Source: Bradyrhizobium guangdongense
GTDB lineage: Bacteria; Pseudomonadota; Alphaproteobacteria; Rhizobiales; Xanthobacteraceae
Direction: 5' to 3'
NCBI RefSeq assembly: GCF_004114975.1
Contig: NZ_CP030051.1
Coordinates: forward strand, 5,208,001-5,272,000
DNA length: 64,000 bases
The notes under the pieces were generated by a model. It was not told the origin of the DNA, ran no database searches, and was given only the letters and a program-made list of their open reading frames with translations. Positions 26,673 to 34,880 of the stretch are shown here, in pieces. The stretch's first letter is position 1. Every line of letters starts with the position of its first letter. Both the position numbers and the translations under genes were made by a program.

Positions 26673-27962
26673 ATGACGGACATGGTGCAAACATCTACGG
26701 CTCCTACGGCCGCACGCGTCAGCGACACGTATCGCTGGGCGCAATTGGCGATCGGCGTCGCGGCCATGGTGATGATCGCCAATTATCAATATGGCTGGAC
26801 GTTCTTCGTCCCCGACATCCAGAAGACATTCGGTTGGGATCGCGCCTCGATCCAGTGGGCTTTTACTCTGTTCGTTTTGTTCGAGACCTGGCTGGTGCCG
26901 GTCGAAGGTTGGTTTGTCGATAAATACGGTCCGCGACTCGTCGTGCTCGTCGGCGGCGTGCTCTGCGCGATCGGCTGGGCGATCAACGCGCAGGCCACCA
27001 CGCTCAACGGTTATTATCTCGGCATGATCATCGCGGGCATCGGCGCCGGCGGCGTCTACGGCACCTGCGTCGGCAATGCGCTGAAATGGTTTCCCGACAA
27101 GCGCGGTCTCGCCGCCGGCATCACCGCCGCCGGCTTCGGTGCGGGCTCGGCACTGACCGTCGCGCCGATCCAGGCCATGATCAAGGACAGCGGTTTCCAG
27201 ACCACCTTCCTCTATTTCGGCCTCGGGCAAGGCATCGTCATCTGCGTTCTCGCCTTCTTCCTGCTGGCGCCGAAGGCAGGCCAGGTGCCGAACGTGGTGG
27301 CGAATGCGGCGCTGCTGCAGAGCCGGCGCAACTACCAGCCGACGGAAGTCTTGCGCCAGCCGATCTTCTGGCTGATGTACTTCATGTTCGTGATCGTCGG
27401 TGCCGGCGGCTTGATGGTGACGGCGAATCTGAAGCCGATCGCAGTCGACTGGAAAGTCGACGCCGTACCGGTCACGCTCATCGGCATGACCATGACCGCG
27501 GTGACGTTTGCTGCGACCATCGACCGCGTGCTCAACGGCCTGACGCGTCCGTTCTTCGGCTGGATCTCCGACATGATCGGCCGCGAGAACACGATGTTCA
27601 TCGCCTTCGGCATGGAAGGCGTCGGCATCTGGATGCTCTATCTCTGGGGCCACGATCCGATCTGGTTCGTGATCCTGTCGGGCTTCGTGTTCTTCGCCTG
27701 GGGCGAGATCTACTCGCTATTCCCCTCGACCTGCACCGACACCTTCGGTGCGAAGTTCGCGACCACCAATGCCGGCCTGCTCTACACCGCCAAGGGCACC
27801 GCCGCGCTGCTGGTGCCGCTCGCCAACTACGTGCAGCAGACGTCAGGCCATTGGGACAACGTGTTCATCATGGCGGCCGGCGCCAACATCCTGGCCTCGC
27901 TGCTGGCGCTCATGGTGCTCAAGCCCTGGCGCAAGACGGTGGTGGCGCAATCGGCCATCTGA
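26673..27962 (+). CDS. oxlT: MFS transporter, oxalate/formate antiporter-like (copy 1)
   Basis: 429-residue, 12-helix MFS carrier of the OxlT family (NYQYGWTFFVPDIQKTFGWD, GTCVGNALKWFPDKRGLAAG). It carries an Arg in the helix-8-equivalent segment (R285, IDRVLNGLTRPFFG) and a Lys in the helix-11-equivalent segment (K374, LLYTAKGTAALLVPL). These match the Arg272/Lys355 pair that binds oxalate in Oxalobacter OxlT. The ATG at 26673 follows TTGGAGGAAGC. An operator precedes it and a terminator follows. It likely imports oxalate in exchange for formate. Confidence 0.9.
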   Translation: MTDMVQTSTAPTAARVSDTYRWAQLAIGVAAMVMIANYQYGWTFFVPDIQKTFGWDRASIQWAFTLFVLFETWLVPVEGWFVDKYGPRLVVLVGGVLCAIGWAINAQATTLNGYYLGMIIAGIGAGGVYGTCVGNALKWFPDKRGLAAGITAAGFGAGSALTVAPIQAMIKDSGFQTTFLYFGLGQGIVICVLAFFLLAPKAGQVPNVVANAALLQSRRNYQPTEVLRQPIFWLMYFMFVIVGAGGLMVTANLKPIAVDWKVDAVPVTLIGMTMTAVTFAATIDRVLNGLTRPFFGWISDMIGRENTMFIAFGMEGVGIWMLYLWGHDPIWFVILSGFVFFAWGEIYSLFPSTCTDTFGAKFATTNAGLLYTAKGTAALLVPLANYVQQTSGHWDNVFIMAAGANILASLLALMVLKPWRKTVVAQSAI

Positions 27963-27992
27963 CACGCCTCACCAGCACCACCTCGCTCACGA

Positions 27993-28022
27993 CGCCCGGC
28001 CTCGCGCCGGGCGTTTTCGTTT
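27993..28022 (+). terminator. Rho-independent terminator after oxlT copy 1
   Basis: ACGCCCGGC (27993-28001) pairs with GCCGGGCGT (28007-28015), followed by TTTCGTTTT. It separates the two transporter transcripts. Confidence 0.88.
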
Positions 28023-28100
28023 TGCCGAAAACACCGCATCGGAAACCGGGAAGGAACCGATCATTTTGCTGCGTCGCGTCAGAAGATAGGACTTGCATTC

Positions 28101-28117
28101 TGGAATATGGTATACCA
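28101..28117. promoter_or_regulatory. GntR operator, site D
   Basis: TGGAATATGGTATACCA, 16/17 to consensus. It starts two bases after TTGCAT (28093-28098) and ends 100 bases before oxlT copy 2. Confidence 0.75.
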
Positions 28118-28217
28118 AGCTGCCCGGCACGCTTGCGACGATAAGCCACAATATTTGCGACACTCCGTCATATTGGCCGAGCCTGCCGCGACCAGACAAG
28201 CGCTTGGGAGGTTGTTG

Positions 28218-29552
28218 ATGATTTCCAGCACGGATGGCGCCGTCACGGCCGCGCCTCTTCGCACAAGTTTCCGTTGGCTCCAGCTCGTGATGGGCATCGT
28301 CTGCATGGCGATGATCGCCAACCTGCAATACGGCTGGACGCTGTTCGTCGATCCGATCGATCACGCCCATCATTGGGGTCGCGCCGCGATCCAGCTCGCT
28401 TTCACCATCTTCGTCGTCACCGAAACGTGGCTGGTGCCGGTCGAGGCGTGGTTCGTCGACAAATACGGCCCGCGCATCGTCATCATGTTCGGCGCCGTGA
28501 TGATCACGCTGTCCTGGGTGCTGAATTCCTACGCTGACTCGCTTCCCCTGCTCTACACGGCGGCCGTGCTGGGCGGCATGGGCGCGGGCGCGGTGTACGG
28601 CACCTGCGTCGGCAATGCGCTGAAATGGTTTCCCGATCGCCGCGGCCTCGCCGCCGGCGCGACGGCCGCGGGCTTCGGCGCGGGCGCAGCCCTCACCGTG
28701 GTGCCGATCGCGAAGATGATCGCGGCATCAGGCTATCAGAGCGCGTTCTTTTCGTTCGGCATCGGCCAGGGCCTGATCGTGCTCCTGCTCGCCTTCTTCA
28801 TCCAGCCGCCGCGGATTTCCATCCCGCCGAAGAAGAAGCGGCTCAATCTGCCGCAGACCCACATCGACTTCACCCCGCCGCAAGTGCTGCGCGCCCCGAT
28901 CTTCTGGGTGATGTACCTGGTGTTCGTCATGGTCGCCTCCGGCGGCCTGATGACCGCGGCGCAGATCGCCCCGATCGCGCACGACTTCAAGATCGCCGAC
29001 ACGCCGGTCTCTCTCGCCGGCTTCCAGATGGCGGCGCTGACGTTTGCGATCTCGCTCGACCGCATCTTCGACGGCTTCGGACGTCCGTTCTTCGGCTTCG
29101 TGTCCGACACGATCGGCCGTGAGAACACCATGTTCATCGCCTTCGGCACCGCGGCGCTCATGCTGTTGACGCTGTCGACCTATGGCCACGTCCCGCTCGT
29201 GTTCGTGCTGGCAACCGCGGTTTACTTCGGCGTGTTCGGCGAAATCTACTCGCTGTTCCCCGCGACCTGCGGCGACACCTTCGGCTCGAAGTTCGCGACC
29301 ACCAACAACGGCATGCTCTACACCGCGAAGGGCACCGCCTCGCTGCTGGTCCCGCTCGCCAGCGTGATCTCGGCAGCCTATGGCTGGAAGGCCGTGTTCG
29401 TGGTGGCCGTGGCCCTGAACGCGACGGCCGCGCTGATGGCGCTGTTCGTGATCAAGCCGATGCGCCGCTCCTTCATCCTCGGCAACGAGGCCGAGAGCGC
29501 CAGCACCGCACCTGCACCTGCCGAGACCCGCGCCAAGACCGGGACAGCCTGA
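28218..29552 (+). CDS. MFS transporter, oxalate/formate antiporter-like (copy 2)
   Basis: 444-residue paralogue of the preceding carrier, with nearly identical landmarks (NLQYGWTLFVDPIDHAHHWG, GTCVGNALKWFPDRRGLAAG, GRENTMFIAFG). The key basic pair is kept: the Arg in SLDRIFDGFGRPFFGFVSD and K371 in MLYTAKGTASLLVPL. It differs by a longer Lys-rich central loop and an Ala/Pro-rich tail. The ATG at 28218 follows GGGAGG. It has its own operator and terminator, so the two copies may differ in affinity or direction. Confidence 0.9.
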   Translation: MISSTDGAVTAAPLRTSFRWLQLVMGIVCMAMIANLQYGWTLFVDPIDHAHHWGRAAIQLAFTIFVVTETWLVPVEAWFVDKYGPRIVIMFGAVMITLSWVLNSYADSLPLLYTAAVLGGMGAGAVYGTCVGNALKWFPDRRGLAAGATAAGFGAGAALTVVPIAKMIAASGYQSAFFSFGIGQGLIVLLLAFFIQPPRISIPPKKKRLNLPQTHIDFTPPQVLRAPIFWVMYLVFVMVASGGLMTAAQIAPIAHDFKIADTPVSLAGFQMAALTFAISLDRIFDGFGRPFFGFVSDTIGRENTMFIAFGTAALMLLTLSTYGHVPLVFVLATAVYFGVFGEIYSLFPATCGDTFGSKFATTNNGMLYTAKGTASLLVPLASVISAAYGWKAVFVVAVALNATAALMALFVIKPMRRSFILGNEAESASTAPAPAETRAKTGTA

Positions 29553-29588
29553 GCCGCCACAGACCGACAGAACGAACGAAAGGGGCGA

Positions 29589-29613
29589 GGGGCGCAGCGA
29601 TGCGCCCCTTTTT
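29589..29613 (+). terminator. Rho-independent terminator after oxlT copy 2
   Basis: GGGGCGCA (29589-29596) pairs with TGCGCCCC (29601-29608) around GCGA, followed by TTTTTC. Confidence 0.92.
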
Positions 29614-29715
29614 CTTTGTCTGCTTCCCTTGCGCGCTTTCCGTGCTTCGCGATGACAAACGTCAGCACTACTGCCGCAAGATTTTTCGGATCAGCCAAAT
29701 CCAGCGCTTGACGAT

Positions 29716-29732
29716 TGGCATTATGTATACCA
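29716..29732. promoter_or_regulatory. GntR operator, site E
   Basis: TGGCATTATGTATACCA, 15/17 to consensus. It starts two bases after TTGACG (29708-29713) and ends 33 bases before the CBS-domain gene. Confidence 0.72.
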
Positions 29733-29765
29733 CACTTGCCTCAACGTTCACCCAGGGAGGTTGCA

Positions 29766-30191
29766 ATGCTGGTCGGAGACATTCTGCGCAAGAAGACGCC
29801 GCGCGTTGTCACGGTGCGTATGAACGAAACGGTAGGGATCGCCGCCAAGCTGATGCGGGCCAACAACATCAGCGCGCTGGTGGTCAAGGACGTGGTCCGC
29901 TCCGAAGGCAACACGGCCGTCGGCATGTTCACCGAGCGCGACGTGGTGCGCGCGGTCGCCGAGCACGGCGCGGGCGCCGTCAACGTCAAGGTCTCGCAGC
30001 TCGTCTCGGTGCAGCAGCTCGTCTCCTGCACCTCCGCCGATACGATCGAGCACGTCCGGCATCTGATGAACCGCAATCACATCCGGCACCTGCCCGTGAT
30101 CGACGACTACAGCCTCGTCTCCGTCATCAGCATGCGCGACATCGCAGCTGCCGTCGACGAGGCGGCCAACTCGACGCCGCAAGCGGCCTGA
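29766..30191 (+). CDS. CBS domain protein
   Basis: 141 residues consisting of two tandem CBS motifs. The first covers about 10-68 (VVTVRMNETVGIAAKLMRAN, GMFTERDVVRAV) and the second about 76-130 (VSCTSADTIEHVRHLMNRNH, HLPVIDDYSLVSVISMRDI). Bateman pairs bind adenine nucleotides or SAM and usually regulate a partner. Stand-alone forms are common in rhizobia. The ATG at 29766 follows CAGGGAGG. The GntR palindrome in its promoter puts it in the oxalate regulon; an energy- or CoA-linked control role is inferred. Confidence 0.92.
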   Translation: MLVGDILRKKTPRVVTVRMNETVGIAAKLMRANNISALVVKDVVRSEGNTAVGMFTERDVVRAVAEHGAGAVNVKVSQLVSVQQLVSCTSADTIEHVRHLMNRNHIRHLPVIDDYSLVSVISMRDIAAAVDEAANSTPQAA

Positions 30192-30234
30192 TCACCTAAA
30201 GCGGCAGCTCCTCTTCCCCCCGCGACGACCGGCC

Positions 30235-30259
30235 CCGGCTCGGACTTGATCCGAGCCGG
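30235..30259. repeat. Perfect 10-bp hairpin between CBS and panE-like genes
   Basis: CCGGCTCGGA (30235-30244) and TCCGAGCCGG (30250-30259) with loop CTTGA. No T-run follows. It may be a weak terminator or a repeat relic 45 bases before the reductase start. Confidence 0.55.
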
Positions 30260-30304
30260 ACCGGATCATTCGTCCCAAATTCCGCTACCCCCCGCGAGGA
30301 TTTC

Positions 30305-31324
30305 ATGAAGATCTGCATCTACGGCGCCGGCGCGATCGGCGGATATCTCGGTGTGCAGCTGGCGCGCGCAGGCGCTGACGTCAGCCTGGTCGCGCGTGGC
30401 GCCCACCTCGCCGCGATGCGCGAGCGCGGCCTGACGCTGCTCGCAGGCGAGGAGACGCACACCGTCCATCCCCGCTGCACCGACGATGCGACCGAGCTCG
30501 GCGTGCAGGACTACGTCGTCGTCACGCTGAAGGCGCATTCGATCACCGGCGTGATCGAGAAGATGCAGCCGCTGCTCGGGCCTCATACCCGCATCGTCAC
30601 CGCCGTCAACGGCATCCCCTATTGGTACTTCTACAAGCACGGCGGCGCGTACGAGAATTCGACGCTGGAGAGCATCGATCCCGGCGGAAGGCAATGGCGC
30701 GAGTTAGGCGCCGAACGCGCCATCGGCTGCATCGTCTATCCCGCCACCGCGATCGAGGCGCCCGGCGTGATCCGCCACGTCTACGGCAACAATTTCCCGC
30801 TCGGCGAGCCCTCCGGCGAGATCACCGCCGACGTGCAGCGTCTCGCCGACCTGTTCGTCGCGGCCGGGCTGAAGGCGCCCGTGCTCGACCGCATCCGCGA
30901 CGAAATCTGGCTCAAGCTGTGGGGCAATGTCTGCTTCAACCCGATCAGCGCCCTCACCCATGCCACGCTCGACGTGATCTGCACCGATCCGTCGACGCGG
31001 GCGCTGTCGCGCGCGATCATGATGGAGACGCAGGCGATCGCCGAAAGCTTCGGCGTCAAATTCCGCGTCGACGTCGAGCGCCGCATCGAGGGCGCCCGCA
31101 AGGTCGGCGCGCACAAGACCTCGATGTTGCAGGATCTCGAGCGCGGCCGCCCGATGGAGATCGACCCGCTCGTCACCGTGGTGCAGGAGATGGGTCGCCT
31201 GACCAAGATCCCGACGCCGGCGCTCGACTCGGTGCTGGCGATGGTGACCCAGCGCGCCCGCGTCGCCGGCCTCTATGACGGCGTCTCCACGCCATCGGAT
31301 CCTCGCGCGCTGGCGGTGGCGTGA
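30305..31324 (+). CDS. 2-dehydropantoate 2-reductase family (PanE-like); candidate oxalyl-CoA reductase
   Basis: 339-residue NADPH-dependent ketopantoate reductase family member. The Rossmann motif is YGAGAIGGYLGVQLARAG, the catalytic Lys lies in VVTLKAHSITGVIE, and the C-terminal domain holds KLWGNVCFNPISALTHATL. In Methylobacterium extorquens a PanE-like paralogue (PanE2) reduces oxalyl-CoA to glyoxylate. Its place beside the oxalate genes makes that function likely here; true pantothenate synthesis is the alternative. The stop overlaps the next start (TGATG), so it is coupled to an FAH hydrolase. Confidence 0.85.
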   Translation: MKICIYGAGAIGGYLGVQLARAGADVSLVARGAHLAAMRERGLTLLAGEETHTVHPRCTDDATELGVQDYVVVTLKAHSITGVIEKMQPLLGPHTRIVTAVNGIPYWYFYKHGGAYENSTLESIDPGGRQWRELGAERAIGCIVYPATAIEAPGVIRHVYGNNFPLGEPSGEITADVQRLADLFVAAGLKAPVLDRIRDEIWLKLWGNVCFNPISALTHATLDVICTDPSTRALSRAIMMETQAIAESFGVKFRVDVERRIEGARKVGAHKTSMLQDLERGRPMEIDPLVTVVQEMGRLTKIPTPALDSVLAMVTQRARVAGLYDGVSTPSDPRALAVA

Positions 31325-32109
31325 TGGCGAGCGAGATGAAACGGTGGCTCCGCTTCCGCCATGCCGGCACCACCGGCTTCGGCACGCTGGAATCTTCAGG
31401 CATCAGCGTGCACGAAGGCGAGATGTTCGGACGCAATGCGGCCAGCGGCAAGACACTGGCGCTGTCGGAGGTCGAGCTGCTCGCGCCCTGTGCGCCCAGC
31501 AAGATCGTCGCGCTCTGGAATAATTTTCACGCGCTGGCGGCCAAGCTCAACCAGCCCGAGCCGCCGGAGCCGCTTTATCTGCTCAAGGCCACCACCACAA
31601 TCACGAGGCCGGGCGCCGTGATCCGTCGTCCGTCCTACTACGACGGCAAGACGACCTATGAAGGCGAGCTCGGTATCGTCATCGGCAAGACTTGCGCGCG
31701 CGTCTCGCCTGATGAGGCCGACGGCTTCATCTTCGGCTACACCTGCGTCAACGACATCACCGCCAACGACATCCTGACCAGCGATCCCACCTTCCCGCAA
31801 TGGGCCCGCGCCAAGGGCATCGACGATTACGGCCCGTTCGGCCCCGTCATCGCGACCGGCCTCGACCCGGCCAAGCTCACCGTCCGCACCATTCTCAACG
31901 GCGCGGAGCGGCAGAACTATCCGATCTCCGACATGATTTTTTCCGCGCAAGCCCTGGTGAGCAAGATCTCCCACGACATGACGCTGCTCCCCGGCGACCT
32001 CATCGCCGTCGGCACCTCGGTCGGCGTCGGCGTCATGAAGGAGCCGGTGAACACCGTGACCGTGGCGATCGACGGTATCGGCGAGCTCACGAACGAGTTT
32101 CGACTGTAA
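31324..32109 (+). CDS. Fumarylacetoacetate hydrolase (FAH) family protein
   Basis: 261-residue FAH-domain enzyme. The metal-binding core is YEGELGIVIGKTCARV, GYTCVNDITANDI and DDYGPFGPVIATGLD, with C-terminal LLPGDLIAVGTSVGVG. The family includes hydrolases and decarboxylases of acylpyruvates and oxaloacetate, and 2-hydroxyhepta-2,4-diene-1,7-dioate isomerases. It overlaps the PanE-like stop by one base. A GTG at 31321 is also in frame. A C2-C4 dicarboxylate-related substrate would fit the context, but this is only inference. Confidence 0.88.
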   Translation: MASEMKRWLRFRHAGTTGFGTLESSGISVHEGEMFGRNAASGKTLALSEVELLAPCAPSKIVALWNNFHALAAKLNQPEPPEPLYLLKATTTITRPGAVIRRPSYYDGKTTYEGELGIVIGKTCARVSPDEADGFIFGYTCVNDITANDILTSDPTFPQWARAKGIDDYGPFGPVIATGLDPAKLTVRTILNGAERQNYPISDMIFSAQALVSKISHDMTLLPGDLIAVGTSVGVGVMKEPVNTVTVAIDGIGELTNEFRL

Positions 32110-32124
32110 TTCCAGTCGTTCCAG

Positions 32125-32141
32125 GGCGCGCGGAGCGCGCC
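32125..32141. repeat. GC-rich hairpin after the FAH gene
   Basis: GGCGCGC (32125-32131), GGA, GCGCGCC (32135-32141), 15 bases after the stop, no T-run. Possible terminator or repeat fragment. Confidence 0.4.
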
Positions 32142-32292
32142 GCGCCGAAATGACGGCGAAGGTGTTGGCGCCACCGCCGGCCGAAGCGCCCAGCTGTGGA
32201 TCACCAACCCGGCGCGACGCCCGCCGCTTGATCTGGGTTCCGCTCTCCAATAGCAATCATGGCGAAAATGTGCGCCGGCCGAGGACGTCACG

Positions 32293-33699
32293 ATGTGGCT
32301 GTTTTTCCTGGTTGCCTGGTTTGTCCTGCTCGCCGCCATCGCGTTTCTCGCTCCGCAGGCGTTTGGTTACGACGTCGCCCATTTGCCCGCCCTGTTCGCG
32401 AGTCTGGCGATGCCGCAGCGCATCGCAACCGGCGCGATCCTGGTGCTCGCTCTGGCGCTGATCGGGGGCTCGGCCTGGCGGCTCTCGCGCCAGGACCGAC
32501 GGCTCGACAGCTTGCGCGACCGCTTGAGGAAGACCCGCGAAGACGTCGTCGTCGCCCACGCCCTGCAAAACCACCTCGACACCACCGTCCAGCACCTGAT
32601 CGAGAGCGATCCCCGCGAGGCCGTCTCGGCGCTGCACGACAAGCTGGGCGAGACCGAGCAGCGCGCACTCCTGCAGCAGAGCCGCAACCAGTCCACCGAC
32701 ATGCACGACCAGCTCGCCGAGATCCGCCGCCGCCAGCAGGCCTTGCGCGAGATGGTCGGCAAGGTCGCCGATCAGCGCCGCGCGGTCGAACCCGTCTTCA
32801 CCGAGGTCCGCGACCGCCAGAACCAGCTCGAACGCGCGCTGCTCGACCTCGAGACCGACGACCGCAAGAACAATCTCGCCGACCGGTTGAAGGACATCGG
32901 GCGCGACGTATCGGCGCTGCTCGGCCGGGTGGGCGCGGTGCAGGCCACGTACGCGACGCTCAACCAATACAAGGACGATCTGGCGAAATCCCATGCCGAG
33001 CTGGCACCGCTGCGCTCATCCGATGCCGGCATCAACGCCCTGATCGGCGAGCTCAGCCTCAGCCATAACAGCCTCGCCAAGACCATCGACGAGCTCGAGA
33101 CCGGCGGCGAAGCCCCGCTCAGCGCACGCGTGGAGACGCTGTCGAAGAACAGGAACGAGATCGAACAGCGCCTCGCCCGAATCGACGACAGCGCCAACAT
33201 CCTCAAAAGCATCCGGCTCGATTTCGAGGAGCTCGCCCAGCGCCAGGCCCAGCTCGACCGCTCGCTCGCCGAGGTCGAGACCGATCCCGGCGGCAGGACG
33301 CTCACTGAGCGCCAGAACGCGCTGAACGATTTCATTCTCCAGTCGCGCCAGCGCCTCGGCGCCCTGCAGGAAACGCTGGCAACGCTGAACGTCTTCAAGG
33401 CGGAGCTGTCGAAATCGCAGGCCGACCTCGTTCCGCTGAAGGCACCGGTGTTCGGCATCGAGGCCATGATCGCCGATGTCAGCGCCACCCGCGATCTTCT
33501 CGCCAGGACCGTCGGCGAGATCGAGGCCAGTGGCGACGTCACGCTCGCCTCGCGCGTCGATGCATTGAGCAAGAGCAAGCGCGAGGTCGAAGACCGCCTC
33601 GCCCGCATCTTCGACAATTTCAACGCGCTCGACGCCTTGCGTAAGGACATCGGCGGCATCTTCTCGACCATCCGCAACAGCCTGAACCGGATCGGGTAG
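32293..33699 (+). CDS. Membrane-anchored coiled-coil protein with a 142-residue tandem duplication
   Basis: 468 residues. Two membrane segments come first (LFFLVAWFVLLAAIAFLA and RIATGAILVLALALIGGSA), then about 390 residues of cytoplasmic or periplasmic helix rich in Arg/Glu/Leu/Gln. Residues about 177-318 and 319-460 repeat each other at a constant offset of 142 (for example ATLNQYKDDLAKSHAELAPL with ATLNVFKAELSKSQADLVPL). No enzymatic motif is seen. It may be a structural or tethering protein. It is followed 38 bases later by another membrane protein. Not a recognised family. Confidence 0.85.
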   Translation: MWLFFLVAWFVLLAAIAFLAPQAFGYDVAHLPALFASLAMPQRIATGAILVLALALIGGSAWRLSRQDRRLDSLRDRLRKTREDVVVAHALQNHLDTTVQHLIESDPREAVSALHDKLGETEQRALLQQSRNQSTDMHDQLAEIRRRQQALREMVGKVADQRRAVEPVFTEVRDRQNQLERALLDLETDDRKNNLADRLKDIGRDVSALLGRVGAVQATYATLNQYKDDLAKSHAELAPLRSSDAGINALIGELSLSHNSLAKTIDELETGGEAPLSARVETLSKNRNEIEQRLARIDDSANILKSIRLDFEELAQRQAQLDRSLAEVETDPGGRTLTERQNALNDFILQSRQRLGALQETLATLNVFKAELSKSQADLVPLKAPVFGIEAMIADVSATRDLLARTVGEIEASGDVTLASRVDALSKSKREVEDRLARIFDNFNALDALRKDIGGIFSTIRNSLNRIG

Positions 33700-33737
33700 A
33701 TTCGAACCGCCGGCCATCTACGCGCGACCAACAGCTC

Positions 33738-34445
33738 ATGCGCCTCATCCTCGGCTTCCTCTCCGGTCTGCTCGGCGCGCTCGCCGGCTGGGCGGGCCTT
33801 GCCGCGCTGATCGTCCTGCTGGCTGGCCCGGACCGCGACGGCGGCATCGCGATGGGCGCCTTCTTCGACATCGGGCCGGTCGGCGGCGTGATCGGCCTGA
33901 TCGCCGGCGTCTGGCTGTTCGTGCGCTTCGGCCTGGTCCGGGCCGAGCTGCCTGCGGAAACCTCCGATGCCGCGCCTCAACACGCTCCGCGGCTGTCCTT
34001 CCCTTTCGCCGCCACCGTTGCGCTCATCGTCGCCATCCTGGGCTGGTGGGGATGGTACGAATTCATCCGCTCGCCCAATCTCAGTCACGGCTTCATGACG
34101 CTCCAGGTCGAGTTTCGGCTTCCTGCCGGCATGAGCCTGCCGGACAAGGAAGAGGACGTGCGGATCGAGTTTGAGGAAGCGTCGGGCTATGCCAACGCGA
34201 TGTTGCCTGCCAACTGGCGCGCGCATGACGGCGAGCGCCGGGCGATCATCGCCACGGCCTTGCTGATGTACAAGACACGCCATCGCGCCGTCAGCCTGAC
34301 GCTGCCTGATGTGCCCACGCAGCGCTGGCTGATCGACCTTCCCTCCGATCCCGATCCCACGCCCGGCTTTTCCCCCTGGCGCGTCGCGAACGAGCCGTCG
34401 CAAGCAAAGATCGAGATGCATTTCCGGCTCAGCGCGGACCGCTGA
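33738..34445 (+). CDS. Hypothetical membrane protein
   Basis: 235 residues with about three membrane segments (LILGFLSGLLGALAGWAGLA, GPVGGVIGLIAGVWLFV, AATVALIVAILGWWGWY) followed by a soluble domain with FMTLQVEFRLPAGMSLPD. The soluble part (residues about 115-235) looks beta-rich and is probably periplasmic. It lies close behind the coiled-coil gene and could be its partner. No known family recognised. Confidence 0.8.
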   Translation: MRLILGFLSGLLGALAGWAGLAALIVLLAGPDRDGGIAMGAFFDIGPVGGVIGLIAGVWLFVRFGLVRAELPAETSDAAPQHAPRLSFPFAATVALIVAILGWWGWYEFIRSPNLSHGFMTLQVEFRLPAGMSLPDKEEDVRIEFEEASGYANAMLPANWRAHDGERRAIIATALLMYKTRHRAVSLTLPDVPTQRWLIDLPSDPDPTPGFSPWRVANEPSQAKIEMHFRLSADR

Positions 34446-34618
34446 ACCGCGCCTGGCACACCCAAGACATTCCGACACAACATCACATCTGCGCGCGCCC
34501 ATTCAATTGCCGCCAACATGTCCCGCGGGTGCCGCACTGTGGTCGCATTCCGTCGCCCTTTTGGAGGGCGTGTCTGGGGGCACGGCTCGGCCGTGTTTGG
34601 ACCAAACCTGCTAGGGGT

Positions 34619-34822
34619 ATGACTGTGAAGAAGATTGTATTTGTTCTGGGTGCGACGCTTGCTCTGGTGACGGCTGCGAACGCCGCGGACCTGCCGCGCC
34701 GCCAGCCCGTGCCGGTGTATCCGGCCGAACAGGCCCCCATCGGCAAGATGCCGATCGGCAAGAGCCCGGTTGGCAAGGCTCCGATCGGCAAGGCGCCCGG
34801 CCCGGTCGCCGCGCGCTACTGA
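34619..34822 (+). CDS. Small exported protein with x-P-[IV]-G-K repeats
   Basis: 67 residues. The signal peptide MTVKKIVFVLGATLALVTAA is followed by NAADLPRRQPVPVYPAEQ and then four tandem five-residue repeats (APIGK, MPIGK, SPVGK, APIGK) ending GPVAARY. A ribosome binding site (AGGGG) lies just upstream of the ATG. The mature peptide would be about 45 residues, basic and Pro/Gly-rich. Function unknown. Confidence 0.7.
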   Translation: MTVKKIVFVLGATLALVTAANAADLPRRQPVPVYPAEQAPIGKMPIGKSPVGKAPIGKAPGPVAARY

Positions 34823-34880
34823 GGCGCCGGCGGACGCCACGCAAGAATTTGCGTCAACGGCCGACAGTCGAGGGGCACAC

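Noticed and set aside
26151..27653. 500-codon minus-strand frame across the 45-aa ORF and oxlT
   Set aside because: It runs antisense through two features with ribosome binding sites and a terminator; no domain.
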